DNA from: Arenibacter sp. ARW7G5Y1
GTDB taxonomy: Bacteria > Bacteroidota > Bacteroidia > Flavobacteriales > Flavobacteriaceae
DNA length: 64,000 nt
Assembly (NCBI RefSeq): GCF_003201775.1
Contig: NZ_QJJZ01000005.1
Coordinates: 303,671 to 367,670, forward strand
Reading direction: 5' to 3'
Under the pieces are notes generated by a model that searched no databases, was not told the origin of the DNA, and saw nothing but the letters and a program-made list of their open reading frames with translations. Shown piece by piece: positions 1 to 9,053 of this stretch. Position 1 is the first letter of the stretch. Each line of letters opens with the position of its first letter. A program made the position numbers and the translations under genes.

Positions 1-764
1 TTATCTGTTTATATTCTTTCATTTTCATAAACATTTACGCCCCTTACAATATAAATAAATGGGGCAAAAATTATTATGCAGAATTTATCCTTATTGGCTT
101 TAGCGTGCTAATCTTCAGTCAGTTTATAATCCGTACTTCCTTGGGGCCCAAAAGATTTAAAATTTATAGCTTGTTACCATGGGGTCTTATGGAAGTGGGC
201 TTAATGGCCCTTATATTCGATCTTGTCTATAGTCCGCCAGCGAGAACAACGCAGGAACAGATTTCGGAATATTTAATTACGTTTAAACAAATAGGTCTTG
301 TAGTAGTGGTACCATATACCCTTTTTTTATGGTATGCCCAGATCCAGCAAAAATTATCCTCGTTTAAAGAGGAAATACAATTTAAAACCAAAAGTACCAA
401 TGCAGAAGGAAACAATGCATTGTTGATTCTGAATGGAGAGAACAATAAGGTAGTATTGGCCATTAAATATAAACAGCTATTATATATACAATCCGCAGGC
501 AATTATTTGGAATTTTTCTATTTCACAGGGGAAAAAATCAACAAGGAACTCATTAGAATGAGTTTCAAGGAACTGGAGGAAATCATTGAGGACAACAAGC
601 TAATCCGCATCCATAGATCCTATATGGTCAACACAGTACATATCAACACCGCAAAGAAAACCAAAAAGGGATATCTCTTAAGTATCCAACATGTGCCAGA
701 AGAAAAAATTCCGGTTTCCCTGGGGTATAAGATCGAGTTTGAAAAAGCCCTCCAATCCAAATAA
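1..764 (+). CDS. LytTR-domain membrane regulator, 5' end outside the window
   Basis: DNA-binding regulator of the LytTR type. The C-terminal ~100 residues match the LytTR fold: a strand around LLYIQSAGNYLEFFY, then an IRIHRSYMVN segment that is the usual recognition region. The N-terminal part is hydrophobic with several predicted membrane segments, as in flavobacterial membrane-anchored LytTR proteins that lack a receiver domain. A GTG at 105 could be taken as a start, but the same frame is open to the first base of the window and encodes another hydrophobic segment there, so the gene is most likely truncated by the window edge. Targets are unknown. No partner kinase is visible. Confidence 0.8.
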   Translation, partial: ICLYSFIFINIYAPYNINKWGKNYYAEFILIGFSVLIFSQFIIRTSLGPKRFKIYSLLPWGLMEVGLMALIFDLVYSPPARTTQEQISEYLITFKQIGLVVVVPYTLFLWYAQIQQKLSSFKEEIQFKTKSTNAEGNNALLILNGENNKVVLAIKYKQLLYIQSAGNYLEFFYFTGEKINKELIRMSFKELEEIIEDNKLIRIHRSYMVNTVHINTAKKTKKGYLLSIQHVPEEKIPVSLGYKIEFEKALQSK

Positions 765-1025
765 ACGCTCTTTTAATCCCAAATAGGGATATTTCATCAC
801 AAAAGAACAATAAAATAACAGGGAGTTGGAACCCCATGGTTAATTTGTGCCAACATAAATTATTTGTCAAACTTGATCAGAGGGGTGGCCGCATCTGATT
901 TTTGTCAATATTAGGATTTTTGGTTCAAACAAGGTAAATTAAATGAAACTTTAAATCATTGAAAACCAGTTTAGCTTTTGCTGTTCAAAACGTTATGAAA
1001 TAACCAAAGACCAACACAGGATCAA

Positions 1026-2216
1026 ATGAAAAAAAGTAGGGTCGTTTTAAAAATAATTATTTCAGTGGCAATTCCAGCTATCTTGGCGCTGGTGTTTTTT
1101 GCAGGCCAAAGACCCACTGCCTATTACCCAGTGCCCCTTTTAAAAAGTACCTGCCCTCCCGGGTTTAAACTGAACGCCAATAATGAGTGTATTGCAAGAA
1201 ATCTCTATAGCCAATACGCCACAACCAACAAGGCGGGTGTAGGAGGCTTAAAATCGGCCTTACCAGAAATCAGGGATGGCTTTTCCCCGCAACAAATCGA
1301 TTTGGGAAGGTATTTATTTTTTGACCCCATCCTGTCTGTGGACCAAACCATCTCCTGTGCCAGCTGCCACGATCCGAATAAAGGATTTAGTGATGGACTG
1401 GCGGTAAGCCGTGGCATAGATGGGCACAAACTAAAAAGGGCCGCCCCCTCCCTGTATAATGTGGGGTATCTAAAAAAACTTTTTTGGGACGGTCGTGCCT
1501 CTACTTTGGAAGAGCAAATGTTGGAACCATTGTTTTCCCAGGTTGAAATGGGAAATACACCGGAGAACTTACTCAGTACCGTGAATGAAGTTGATAATTA
1601 CAAAAAACTATTTGCGGAAGCATTTCCCAATAAGCCCATGGACGAGCCAATACTGCTCAAGGAAATTACAAAGACCATTGCCGCCTTCCAATCCACATTG
1701 GTTTCCCTAAATAGTAAATATGACCAATATGCCCATGGTTATGACCAAGCCCTGAACAAAAACGAAATTGAAGGACTCAACATTTTTAGGTCTTTTGTTG
1801 CGCGCTGTGCCGAATGCCATACCCCTCCCCTATTTACAAATCAACAATTTGCCGTTATAGGCACCCCTGAACCAGAGGGACTTCCATTGGACCCAGGAGC
1901 CGAAATACCGTTCGATGACAAAAGCCTAAGAGGAGCTTTTAAGGTCCCCAGCTTACGGAATATAGCACTAACCGCTCCCTATATGCACTCTGGAAGATTC
2001 AAAACACTTCGCGAAACCGTTCAATTTTATACGGACGGGCGTGGACATGCGGTACCGGAAGATGAAAACCTACTGATTCATTGGCATATATGGGAACCTA
2101 ATTTAACCGATTACGAAATGGATCGCTTAGTGGATTTTCTTAAAACCTTGACCGATGAATCCTTTAAACCAGAAATTCCGGAAGTATTGCCTTCAGGACT
2201 TAAAGTATCTACTTAA
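1026..2216 (+). CDS. di-haem cytochrome c peroxidase (MauG/CcpA family)
   Basis: Periplasmic or membrane-anchored di-haem peroxidase-type protein. A single N-terminal hydrophobic helix (about residues 8-26) acts as signal anchor. Two haem c sites are visible: CASCH at about residue 111 and CAECH at about residue 261, in the order expected for bacterial cytochrome c peroxidases that reduce H2O2 with electrons from a small cytochrome. MauG-like enzymes share this layout and instead oxidise protein side chains, so the substrate is open. A cysteine pair near residues 43 and 55, before the catalytic region, may form a disulfide. The next gene starts 19 bases downstream and also carries haem c, so the two are probably co-transcribed. 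Confidence 0.88.
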   Translation: MKKSRVVLKIIISVAIPAILALVFFAGQRPTAYYPVPLLKSTCPPGFKLNANNECIARNLYSQYATTNKAGVGGLKSALPEIRDGFSPQQIDLGRYLFFDPILSVDQTISCASCHDPNKGFSDGLAVSRGIDGHKLKRAAPSLYNVGYLKKLFWDGRASTLEEQMLEPLFSQVEMGNTPENLLSTVNEVDNYKKLFAEAFPNKPMDEPILLKEITKTIAAFQSTLVSLNSKYDQYAHGYDQALNKNEIEGLNIFRSFVARCAECHTPPLFTNQQFAVIGTPEPEGLPLDPGAEIPFDDKSLRGAFKVPSLRNIALTAPYMHSGRFKTLRETVQFYTDGRGHAVPEDENLLIHWHIWEPNLTDYEMDRLVDFLKTLTDESFKPEIPEVLPSGLKVST

Positions 2217-2235
2217 TTAATAACCAATTGGAACA

Positions 2236-3744
2236 ATGAAGAAAAAATCGCCTTTTATAAGGATCATCACCGCCGTTGTACTCATAGGGACAGGTATATT
2301 CCTTGGAAAATCGTTCTTTGGACAAAAAAATATAGGGACCGTTCCTATTCCTTCCTCCCTAAAACATAGAAATGTAAGGCTAGCCAATGACTCGGTACAA
2401 GCTGTTTACGAACAAGAATTTTCAGGTAAGATCATAGAAGTCAAAAATGGTTCGTCCATTCAAAATGCCGTAAAAGAGGCCAATCCAGGTGACCTAATAC
2501 GTGTTTATCCGGGAACGTACTCGGAGAACGTTTACATTGACAAGGATAATATTAGCCTTCAAGGGGTGGTGATCAACGGAGAATGGCCAACCTTGGATGG
2601 CCAAAAGGAAATAAATGATGCCTTCCTATATTCAGGCAATGGAATTCTAATCGAGAATTTTAAAATAATCCATTACAAAGGCAATGGTATAATGGGCCAA
2701 GCCGGTAACAATTTTACAATACGCAACAACTGGATTATAGATACCGGTGTTTATGGCATTTTTCCACAGTATGGCAAAAACGGTTTGGTAGCTCATAACG
2801 TACTGAGTAAAATTGCGGATGCTGCCATATATATTGGCATGTGCGATAATGTGGACGTACTGCACAATGAAGTATTTGACAACGTTGCGGGTATAGAGAT
2901 CGAGAATTCCAGGCACTGTTTGGTGGAAAACAATTATGCGCACAACAATACAGGGGGACTATTGGCATTTGTAACCCCGGGACTTCCCATAAAAACTACC
3001 TTTGACGTTATCTTTAGAAACAATTTTGTGGTAAACAACAACCACGAAAACTTTGGTGCCCCCGGGTCTACGGTTTCGGGAATTCCATCAGGTACGGGTA
3101 TTTTAATCATGGCCGCCGATGATGTGATTGTTGAGAACAATATTATTACCGGCAATAACAACACAGGGATTACCATCGTGGATCTCGCTACTGGGGCGCC
3201 CAAAGCCAACGATCCCAATTCCGAAGGAAACCCGGACAGGGTCGTTATTTTGGACAATATTATGTTCGAAAACGGCAACGACCCAACGGGTGAAATAAAG
3301 GCCATAATGCTTACCCAAATGGATACCCATGGCCCTGATATTTTCGCCTATGGTGGAGGCTCCGGAAGTACCATAAGGGATAGAAACAAATATCGAACTT
3401 TTGGTTTGGAAAATTACGGCATCGCTCAAATAAGCGACACCCAAGATATCCCAACAATGAGGACTCCAGCGCCGGTGCCACCAAGATCGGTTTCCAAAGA
3501 AGAATTGGGCGAGCTCACCTATTATGGAGTCTGTGCTGGTTGTCACGCCTTTGGCACTAGACTGATAGGTCCGCCAACAGAAATCCTACAGGCCATTCAC
3601 CAAGACAACCCACAGGGCATAGTGGATTATATCACTGCTCCAAAAAACCTTAGGGAAGACTATCCGGAAATGCCTCCCCAGGATTATTTATCGGAGGAAG
3701 CCAAAATGGCCGTAGCGGAGTATATTCTCTCATTAAAGCATTGA
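2236..3744 (+). CDS. right-handed beta-helix protein with C-terminal cytochrome c domain
   Basis: Exported fusion protein. Residues ~8-25 form a membrane anchor. Residues ~55-330 are parallel beta-helix repeats rich in asparagine ladders (for example IENSRHCLVENNYAHNN and VIVENNIITGNNNTG), resembling the NosD/CASH fold that binds carbohydrates or helps insert copper. After a proline-rich linker (APVPPR) a small cytochrome c domain follows, with CAGCH at about residue 433 and a likely axial methionine in YPEMPP about 45 residues later. The gene follows the di-haem peroxidase by 19 bases, which suggests a shared electron-transfer role. Substrate unknown; a polysaccharide-oxidising or copper-handling role are both possible. 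Confidence 0.82.
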   Translation: MKKKSPFIRIITAVVLIGTGIFLGKSFFGQKNIGTVPIPSSLKHRNVRLANDSVQAVYEQEFSGKIIEVKNGSSIQNAVKEANPGDLIRVYPGTYSENVYIDKDNISLQGVVINGEWPTLDGQKEINDAFLYSGNGILIENFKIIHYKGNGIMGQAGNNFTIRNNWIIDTGVYGIFPQYGKNGLVAHNVLSKIADAAIYIGMCDNVDVLHNEVFDNVAGIEIENSRHCLVENNYAHNNTGGLLAFVTPGLPIKTTFDVIFRNNFVVNNNHENFGAPGSTVSGIPSGTGILIMAADDVIVENNIITGNNNTGITIVDLATGAPKANDPNSEGNPDRVVILDNIMFENGNDPTGEIKAIMLTQMDTHGPDIFAYGGGSGSTIRDRNKYRTFGLENYGIAQISDTQDIPTMRTPAPVPPRSVSKEELGELTYYGVCAGCHAFGTRLIGPPTEILQAIHQDNPQGIVDYITAPKNLREDYPEMPPQDYLSEEAKMAVAEYILSLKH

Positions 3745-3947
3745 ACCAAGGACACAGCTACAAAAAAATAGCTGCATCATTACATTATCAGCGAATTATG
3801 ATTTCAATTTGGTTCGAAATCAATACAAATGATTGCTATGACAAAAAAAATAAATAGTCAAGTACATTTTGTACCTGATTTATAATATAATATTAATGTT
3901 ATGCCATATGGGAAGGTTGTGGATGTTTTTTATATTAATTTAATGCC

Positions 3948-5312
3948 ATGAAGATACTGGAAAAACAACGTGAATTTTTTGCAACACAAAAGACCAAAGA
4001 TGTTCCATTTCGAAAAAATGCCCTAAGGCGATTGCAAAAAGAAATAATTGCCCGTGAAGATGATATTGCGGAAGCCATTTACAAAGATTTCAAAAAACCT
4101 AAATTTGAGACCCTGGCAGCAGAAACACAGTTTGTTTTGGCAGAGCTAAAATTGGTATTAAAAAATATTGACAATTGGGCAAGTCCCGAAAGGAAATCGG
4201 CCTCCTTGATGAATTGGCCGTCTTCAGATTGGATCTATAGGGAGCCCTTTGGGGCAGTCCTTATTATTGCCCCATGGAATTATCCTTTTCAATTGGTATT
4301 TGCCCCAATGATCGCTGCCCTTGCTGCAGGAAATACGGTTGTTGTAAAACCTTCCGAAGCAACACCCCATACAGCGTCGATCATATCGGAGATCATCTCT
4401 GCCGTTTTTGAATCGGAACATGTAGCCGTAGTGGAAGGTGGTGTGGAAGTATCCCAAGAACTTTTATCCCAAAAATGGGATTACATATTTTTTACGGGAA
4501 GTACCCGGGTAGGTAAAATAGTCTATGAGGCAGCGGCAAAACACCTTACCCCTGTCACCTTGGAACTAGGTGGTAAGAACCCCACAATAGTGGATGAAAC
4601 GGCATCCATCAACCTGGCCGCAAAACGCATTGTTTGGGGCAAATTCTTAAATGCGGGCCAAACCTGCATTGCTCCAGATTATATACTTGTCCATAAAGAA
4701 GTGAAGGACCAGCTTGTGGCTGCCTTAATAAAAAATATCACCAAATGCTATGGAGAAAACATAGAGCAATCTCCCGATTATACCAGAGCAGTTAACAAAG
4801 GGCATTATGATGGATTAAAAGATATGCTAGTGGGCGAAAAAATACTTTTTGGCGGAGATTGTAACGATGAGGACAACTACCTATCCCCTACACTGGTAGA
4901 GGAGCCCAAATTAGACAGTAAATTGATGCATGGTGAAATTTTCGGGCCAATTCTACCAATTCTTGCCTACTCCAATGAAGATGACATAGATAGGCATATA
5001 ACGAATTACGGAAAGCCCTTGGCCACCTATATCTTTTCGAACCGAAAATCATTTCAGAAAAAAATAATCAATAAATACAGTTTTGGCGGGGGTGCTATCA
5101 ATGATACCGTAATTCAAATTACGAATAAAAACCTCCCTTTTGGAGGAGTTGGAGCTAGTGGAATAGGAGCTTATCACGGTAAAAGATCCTTCGACCTTTT
5201 TTCACATCATAAGGCCATTGTTAAAAAAGCAAATTGGTTGGATGCACCACTCCGATATCCCCCTTACAACCTGCCCATGTTAATTGTAAAAAAAATAAAA
5301 CACCTGTTTTAG
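3948..5312 (+). CDS. NAD(P)-dependent aldehyde dehydrogenase
   Basis: Cytosolic enzyme oxidising aldehydes to acids with NAD(P)+. The general base glutamate lies in VTLELGGKNP and the catalytic cysteine in NAGQTCIAPDY. FTGSTRVGK is the nucleotide-binding turn. At 454 residues without an N-terminal extension, and with a hydrophobic C-terminus (LPMLIVKKIKHLF), it resembles the class 3 / fatty-aldehyde and coniferyl-aldehyde dehydrogenase group, whose C-terminal tail can associate with membranes. It stands alone, about 200 bases after the cytochrome pair and 668 bases before the antiporter gene. Substrate cannot be read from the sequence. Confidence 0.9.
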   Translation: MKILEKQREFFATQKTKDVPFRKNALRRLQKEIIAREDDIAEAIYKDFKKPKFETLAAETQFVLAELKLVLKNIDNWASPERKSASLMNWPSSDWIYREPFGAVLIIAPWNYPFQLVFAPMIAALAAGNTVVVKPSEATPHTASIISEIISAVFESEHVAVVEGGVEVSQELLSQKWDYIFFTGSTRVGKIVYEAAAKHLTPVTLELGGKNPTIVDETASINLAAKRIVWGKFLNAGQTCIAPDYILVHKEVKDQLVAALIKNITKCYGENIEQSPDYTRAVNKGHYDGLKDMLVGEKILFGGDCNDEDNYLSPTLVEEPKLDSKLMHGEIFGPILPILAYSNEDDIDRHITNYGKPLATYIFSNRKSFQKKIINKYSFGGGAINDTVIQITNKNLPFGGVGASGIGAYHGKRSFDLFSHHKAIVKKANWLDAPLRYPPYNLPMLIVKKIKHLF

Positions 5313-5980
5313 CCATGCAACCTGGCAGCCAATGATCTACCCTCCCCTATGGCCACTTAACAATCAACTGTGTTTAAGGGGGGTAAACATTGCCTTTGGC
5401 CAAATAGTATTGGCATTCTGGTATTTTTAAGATATGTCGATCTATGAATACTTAGTGAGTAAACTATAATAGCCCAGGGGACTATGTACCAATCCCAAAA
5501 CCCCGTTGAAAAGGCAATGGCCGGCCCAACCCCGACTCCTCAACGAGTTTGTGCCTACAGTAAATGATTCCACAAATTATAGAAACCAAAACAAATGGAC
5601 ACCTCTACAATAAAGCGTACCCCTAATTTATTTTTAACAATCCGTTAACGATTATTATTTATACCTTAGAATTGGCTATTAGATAAAAGGGATTTAGGCA
5701 AATGCCTTTCCTTCTTTATTGTCACGCCTTTAAATAACACTATTTTTTCTATGCACATAGCATCTACTTAGTATTATAAATAGCAAGTGCCATCTGGCCT
5801 TGTTGAAATAAAAAGGGGCAACCGCTCTATCCCAAAGCCATCATTTCTCCAATTGCCCATTGAACGCGGTAAAAAAAACTTTATGCAAAAGAACCAATTT
5901 CCATAGTTGAATACCTAATCGTACACAGGTTAAACTGAAAATATAATGAGAACAAATAATAGATTTTCTATAAAACTATC
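5313..5980. other. gene-free stretch
   Basis: No open frame with coding character, no RNA gene and no clear hairpin terminator was recognised in these 668 bases. A promoter for the antiporter gene should lie near the right end, but no convincing TTTG-type element stands out. Confidence 0.5.
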
Positions 5981-7246
5981 ATGCTGATCACCACACTTTT
6001 TTTTATTGCCGGCTATATGATCATAGCACTGGAGCATGTTGTTAAAATTAACAAGGCAGCTACCGCATTGTTTATTGGGGTTGCATTATGGATCATAGTT
6101 GCCTATTCGGGAGTTAATTTTTCAGAAACCTTAATACAGCTTAAGGAACATTTTGAAGAAATTTCCGAAATTCTCTTCTTTCTACTTGGAGCAATGACCA
6201 TTGTTGAATTGATAGACATACATAATGGATTTGAAATTATCCTAAGGGTCATAAAAACTCGAAGCATGTTAGTCCTACTTTGGGTACTTTGCTTGCTTAC
6301 TTTTTTCCTATCCGCTGTCTTGGACAACCTAACCACCACAATTGTCATGATGGCCATTTTAAGAAAATTCTTTAAAAGCAAATTGGACCTTTGGTATTTT
6401 GCCGGGTTTATCATCATTGCCGCCAATGCAGGTGGTGCCTGGTCTCCCATTGGCGACGTTACCACAATTATGCTTTGGAATGGGGGTCAAGTTTCCACAA
6501 ATACCATAATAACCGAGGTATTCTTACCTAGTTTGGTCTGTTTATTGGTTCCTTTATTAATTGCCTCGTATAATTATAAGGGCAGAACTATTGAAGCCGA
6601 GGTTCCCACTCCCCCTACGACACATCAAATTAGTCCTGGGGAAAGCAATTTTATTTTGATTTTGGGTGTAGGTCTGCTTTTAATGGTACCGGTATTTAAA
6701 GCTATTACACATCTACCTCCTTTTTTAGGGATGTTATTTAGTTTATGTTTATTGTGGTTGATCACGGAAATACTGCATAAAAATAAACCTATTGAACTAA
6801 AACACCATTTATCCGTCGCTTATACGGTTCAAAAAATTGATACCCCCAGTATTCTTTTCTTTTTAGGGATTCTGTTGGCGGTTGCCGCCATACAAACCAA
6901 TGGCTCTTTGGAATTTATGGGGAGTGCATTAGAAACCGCTTTTCACGATTTCCATATTACCAATACCTTATTGGGGCTTTTATCGTCCTTGATAGACAAT
7001 GTACCTTTGGTGGCTGGTGCCATGGGTATGTATTCTATGGAAACCTTTCCACAAAATCATGAATTCTGGACATTTTTGGCCTATTGCGCAGGTACTGGGG
7101 GTAGTGTTCTTGTTATAGGTTCTGCCGCTGGAGTGGCAGCAATGGGAATTTTAAAAATAGATTTTTTATGGTACTTGCGCCATATAGCCTGGCTGGCCTT
7201 ACTTGGCTACTTTTCAGGCATATTGGTCTTTATTTTAATCAACTAA
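5981..7246 (+). CDS. nhaD: NhaD-type Na+/H+ antiporter
   Basis: Inner-membrane antiporter exchanging cytoplasmic Na+ (or Li+) for H+, needed for salt tolerance. The 421 residues contain about a dozen hydrophobic segments. Two signature regions are seen: LDNLTTTIVM around residue 115 and AGGAWSPIGDVTTIMLW around residue 155, both typical of the NhaD branch of the ArsB/NhaD superfamily; a second half-motif, LIDNVPLVAGAMGMYS, follows near residue 340. Genes on both sides are unrelated, so it is probably transcribed alone. The long upstream gap may hold control sequences. Confidence 0.88.
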   Translation: MLITTLFFIAGYMIIALEHVVKINKAATALFIGVALWIIVAYSGVNFSETLIQLKEHFEEISEILFFLLGAMTIVELIDIHNGFEIILRVIKTRSMLVLLWVLCLLTFFLSAVLDNLTTTIVMMAILRKFFKSKLDLWYFAGFIIIAANAGGAWSPIGDVTTIMLWNGGQVSTNTIITEVFLPSLVCLLVPLLIASYNYKGRTIEAEVPTPPTTHQISPGESNFILILGVGLLLMVPVFKAITHLPPFLGMLFSLCLLWLITEILHKNKPIELKHHLSVAYTVQKIDTPSILFFLGILLAVAAIQTNGSLEFMGSALETAFHDFHITNTLLGLLSSLIDNVPLVAGAMGMYSMETFPQNHEFWTFLAYCAGTGGSVLVIGSAAGVAAMGILKIDFLWYLRHIAWLALLGYFSGILVFILIN

Positions 7247-7432
7247 GACTAAGTCTGAGTCCACCTCAAAACATAAAAATTGTGTAAACGTAACGGATAA
7301 AGATTCTTAAAACCCCAATCATTGCCCGAGTAACATATTGAGTCATCTGTGATGAAATTATGCCCAAGCCAATTAATGATGACTTCTTTATCTATAAGGC
7401 ATGTACACAGAAACGCTTTTAATAAAAAAAAA

Positions 7433-8391
7433 TAGAGGTCAGTATTTAAATACGTAATTTTATTGACAGTAAATATATTGAATTATGGATGTTTTTAAAG
7501 GGCAAAACCTTCTAGAGTTCTCCGATCGGTTCAAAACGGACGGTGATTGCAAGGAATATTTGGCTTCGATCAAGGCCAAAACGGACTATAAATGTACAAG
7601 GTGCAATCACAATGCCTGTCAAGTACGTAAGGATTTCGCAAGGCAGTGCAATATTTGTCGCCATATAGAATCCGCTACCGCCGATACACTTTTCCACAAG
7701 GTGAAATTCGGGGTCCGGAAGGCATTTTTCATATGTTTTGAAATGGCTACAAGCACAAAGAGCCTATCGGCAAGTTATATGGCCGTACGTTATGGAGTAA
7801 CCGAAAAAACGGCAAGGTTGTTTATGCTGAAAGTCCGGGAGGCCATGGCTTCTAGCGGGAACAACCCGATGGACGGCGTCGTCCATGTCGACGAGTTCGT
7901 ACTGGGCGGCAAGGATGAAGGAAAAACGGGAAGAAGCTATGACAGCAAGAAAAAGAAAGCGGTCACGGCCGTTCAGTTAACAAAGGAAGGGAAGGTAAAA
8001 AGGATGTACGCCATGAAAATAGATGATTTTTCGGCACGATCTCTTCAATATATATTCGTCAACCACATAAACCGGGAAGCAAAAGTGACCACCGATAAAT
8101 GGAGGGGTTATAGGCCTATATCAAAGGCTTACGATATAACCCAGATACCGAGCAACAAGGGACTTAATTTCAAGGCCCTGCACACGATGATACATCAGGT
8201 GAAATCCTGGATCAGGACTATTTACTCCTGGGTCAGCGATGATAACCTGAACAGGTATTTCAACGAATTTTGTTTTAGGATAAACCGTTCCCAGAGCAAG
8301 GACACAATATTCAATAACCTGATTACAAAAATGGTGAAAGGCGATAAAGTTTATCACTCCCAGTTAATAAGTAACTAACTACTGACCTCTA
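7433..8391. mobile_element. IS1595-family (ISXO2-like) insertion sequence
   Basis: Complete element of about 959 bp with one transposase gene. Terminal inverted repeats are visible: TAGAGGTCAGTA at 7433-7444 and its reverse complement at 8380-8391, with weaker matching inwards to about 21 bp. Eight A residues directly flank each end (7425-7432 and 8392-8399), fitting the 8-bp target duplication known for IS1595 elements, though the homopolymer makes the exact boundary uncertain by a base or two. The right end abuts a hairpin that ends the 68-residue gene on the minus strand, so the element landed in that terminator's T-tract. Confidence 0.85.
7485..8378 (+). CDS. IS1595-family transposase
   Basis: Transposase of 297 residues that moves its own element by DDE chemistry. 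An N-terminal zinc ribbon is formed by two CxxC pairs (CTRC and CNIC, about residues 37-60). The catalytic core follows: HVDEFVLGG supplies the first Asp, TTDKWRGYRP the second, and the segment KSWIRTIYSWVSDDNLNRYF is the characteristic ISXO2 region before FCFRINR. The frame is intact, so the copy may still be active. Its stop lies 13 bases inside the right inverted repeat end. Confidence 0.92.
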   Translation: MDVFKGQNLLEFSDRFKTDGDCKEYLASIKAKTDYKCTRCNHNACQVRKDFARQCNICRHIESATADTLFHKVKFGVRKAFFICFEMATSTKSLSASYMAVRYGVTEKTARLFMLKVREAMASSGNNPMDGVVHVDEFVLGGKDEGKTGRSYDSKKKKAVTAVQLTKEGKVKRMYAMKIDDFSARSLQYIFVNHINREAKVTTDKWRGYRPISKAYDITQIPSNKGLNFKALHTMIHQVKSWIRTIYSWVSDDNLNRYFNEFCFRINRSQSKDTIFNNLITKMVKGDKVYHSQLISN

Positions 8392-8401
8392 AAAAAAAAT
8401 A

Positions 8402-8427
8402 ACCCTGCCCTAAAGAAAGCAGGGTTT
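8402..8427 (-). terminator. hairpin terminator of the 68-residue gene
   Basis: AACCCTGC and GCAGGGTT form an 8-bp stem around a ten-base loop. On the minus strand it is followed by a T-rich tract (TTATTTTTTTTT, 8391-8401) that now forms the junction with the insertion sequence. It also has a short T run on the plus strand and may work in both directions. Confidence 0.7.
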
Positions 8428-8451
8428 TTATACCACAATGTACTTTGGAGG

Positions 8452-8658
8452 CTAACCTGCCAAATCCAGCATTTTACCGTTTTTTAATTCACCAAGTACT
8501 GTAACGTCTTTGCTTTTCTTATATTCTGCAAGGGCAAGAAGCATTTGCTCCTCCGTGTCCCTTCTGATTTTTATACCTCCAGTTTTCTGGTTTCTATTAC
8601 GAACTTCAATGTAATATCCGTCCTTAAGTTCCGTTGGTTTTGTCGCCGGCCTTCCCAT
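8452..8658 (-). CDS. small conserved-looking hypothetical protein
   Basis: A 68-residue, basic, soluble protein without signal peptide. It begins MGRPATKPTELKDGYYIEV, and the N-terminal GRPATKP resembles an AT-hook-like GRP motif, though one such motif is weak evidence for DNA binding. The middle is rich in charged residues (RNRNQKTGGIKIRRD) and the rest looks helical. It ends 25 bases before a strong hairpin terminator, which supports a real transcript. I do not recognise the family. Codon use looks like that of neighbouring genes. Confidence 0.6.
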   Translation of the reverse strand: MGRPATKPTELKDGYYIEVRNRNQKTGGIKIRRDTEEQMLLALAEYKKSKDVTVLGELKNGKMLDLAG

Positions 8659-8983
8659 ATTTAATAACTCGTTTTTACTGTTTAACTATTAATTCTATTT
8701 GTGCTAAATCTCCTTAGTCGTATAAACGTTTGAAAACTTAACACATTAATCAGGAATAATATGGCTTATTAATATATAAACCTAAAAAACAGTCACTTTT
8801 AACATAAACTTAGCAGAAAGAGGCTTTGATTCCTGCCAAGGTATCAACTAGGTTGTAATACCTCCTACTCACTTTTTTGAACTAGGAATGGAGCGTAAGT
8901 CAATACAGATATGAACAATTTGAATACTGGAAAAGAAACACCCAAAAGTCCCATCCAAAACAACCAAGGACCTTTCCAATGTA

Positions 8984-9020
8984 AAAGGCCGGTATAAGGA
9001 AAATCCTATAACCAGCCTTT
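8984..9020 (-). terminator. terminator of the large minus-strand carbohydrate operon
   Basis: A 12-14-bp imperfect stem (AAAGGC.GGTATA against TATAACC.GCCTTT) lies 34 bases beyond the stop of the cytochrome fusion gene and is followed on the minus strand by a short T run. The rest of the 8659-9053 gap shows no gene. Confidence 0.7.
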
Positions 9021-9053
9021 GTACCAAATATTAAAAATTAACTGCCAACTCGA

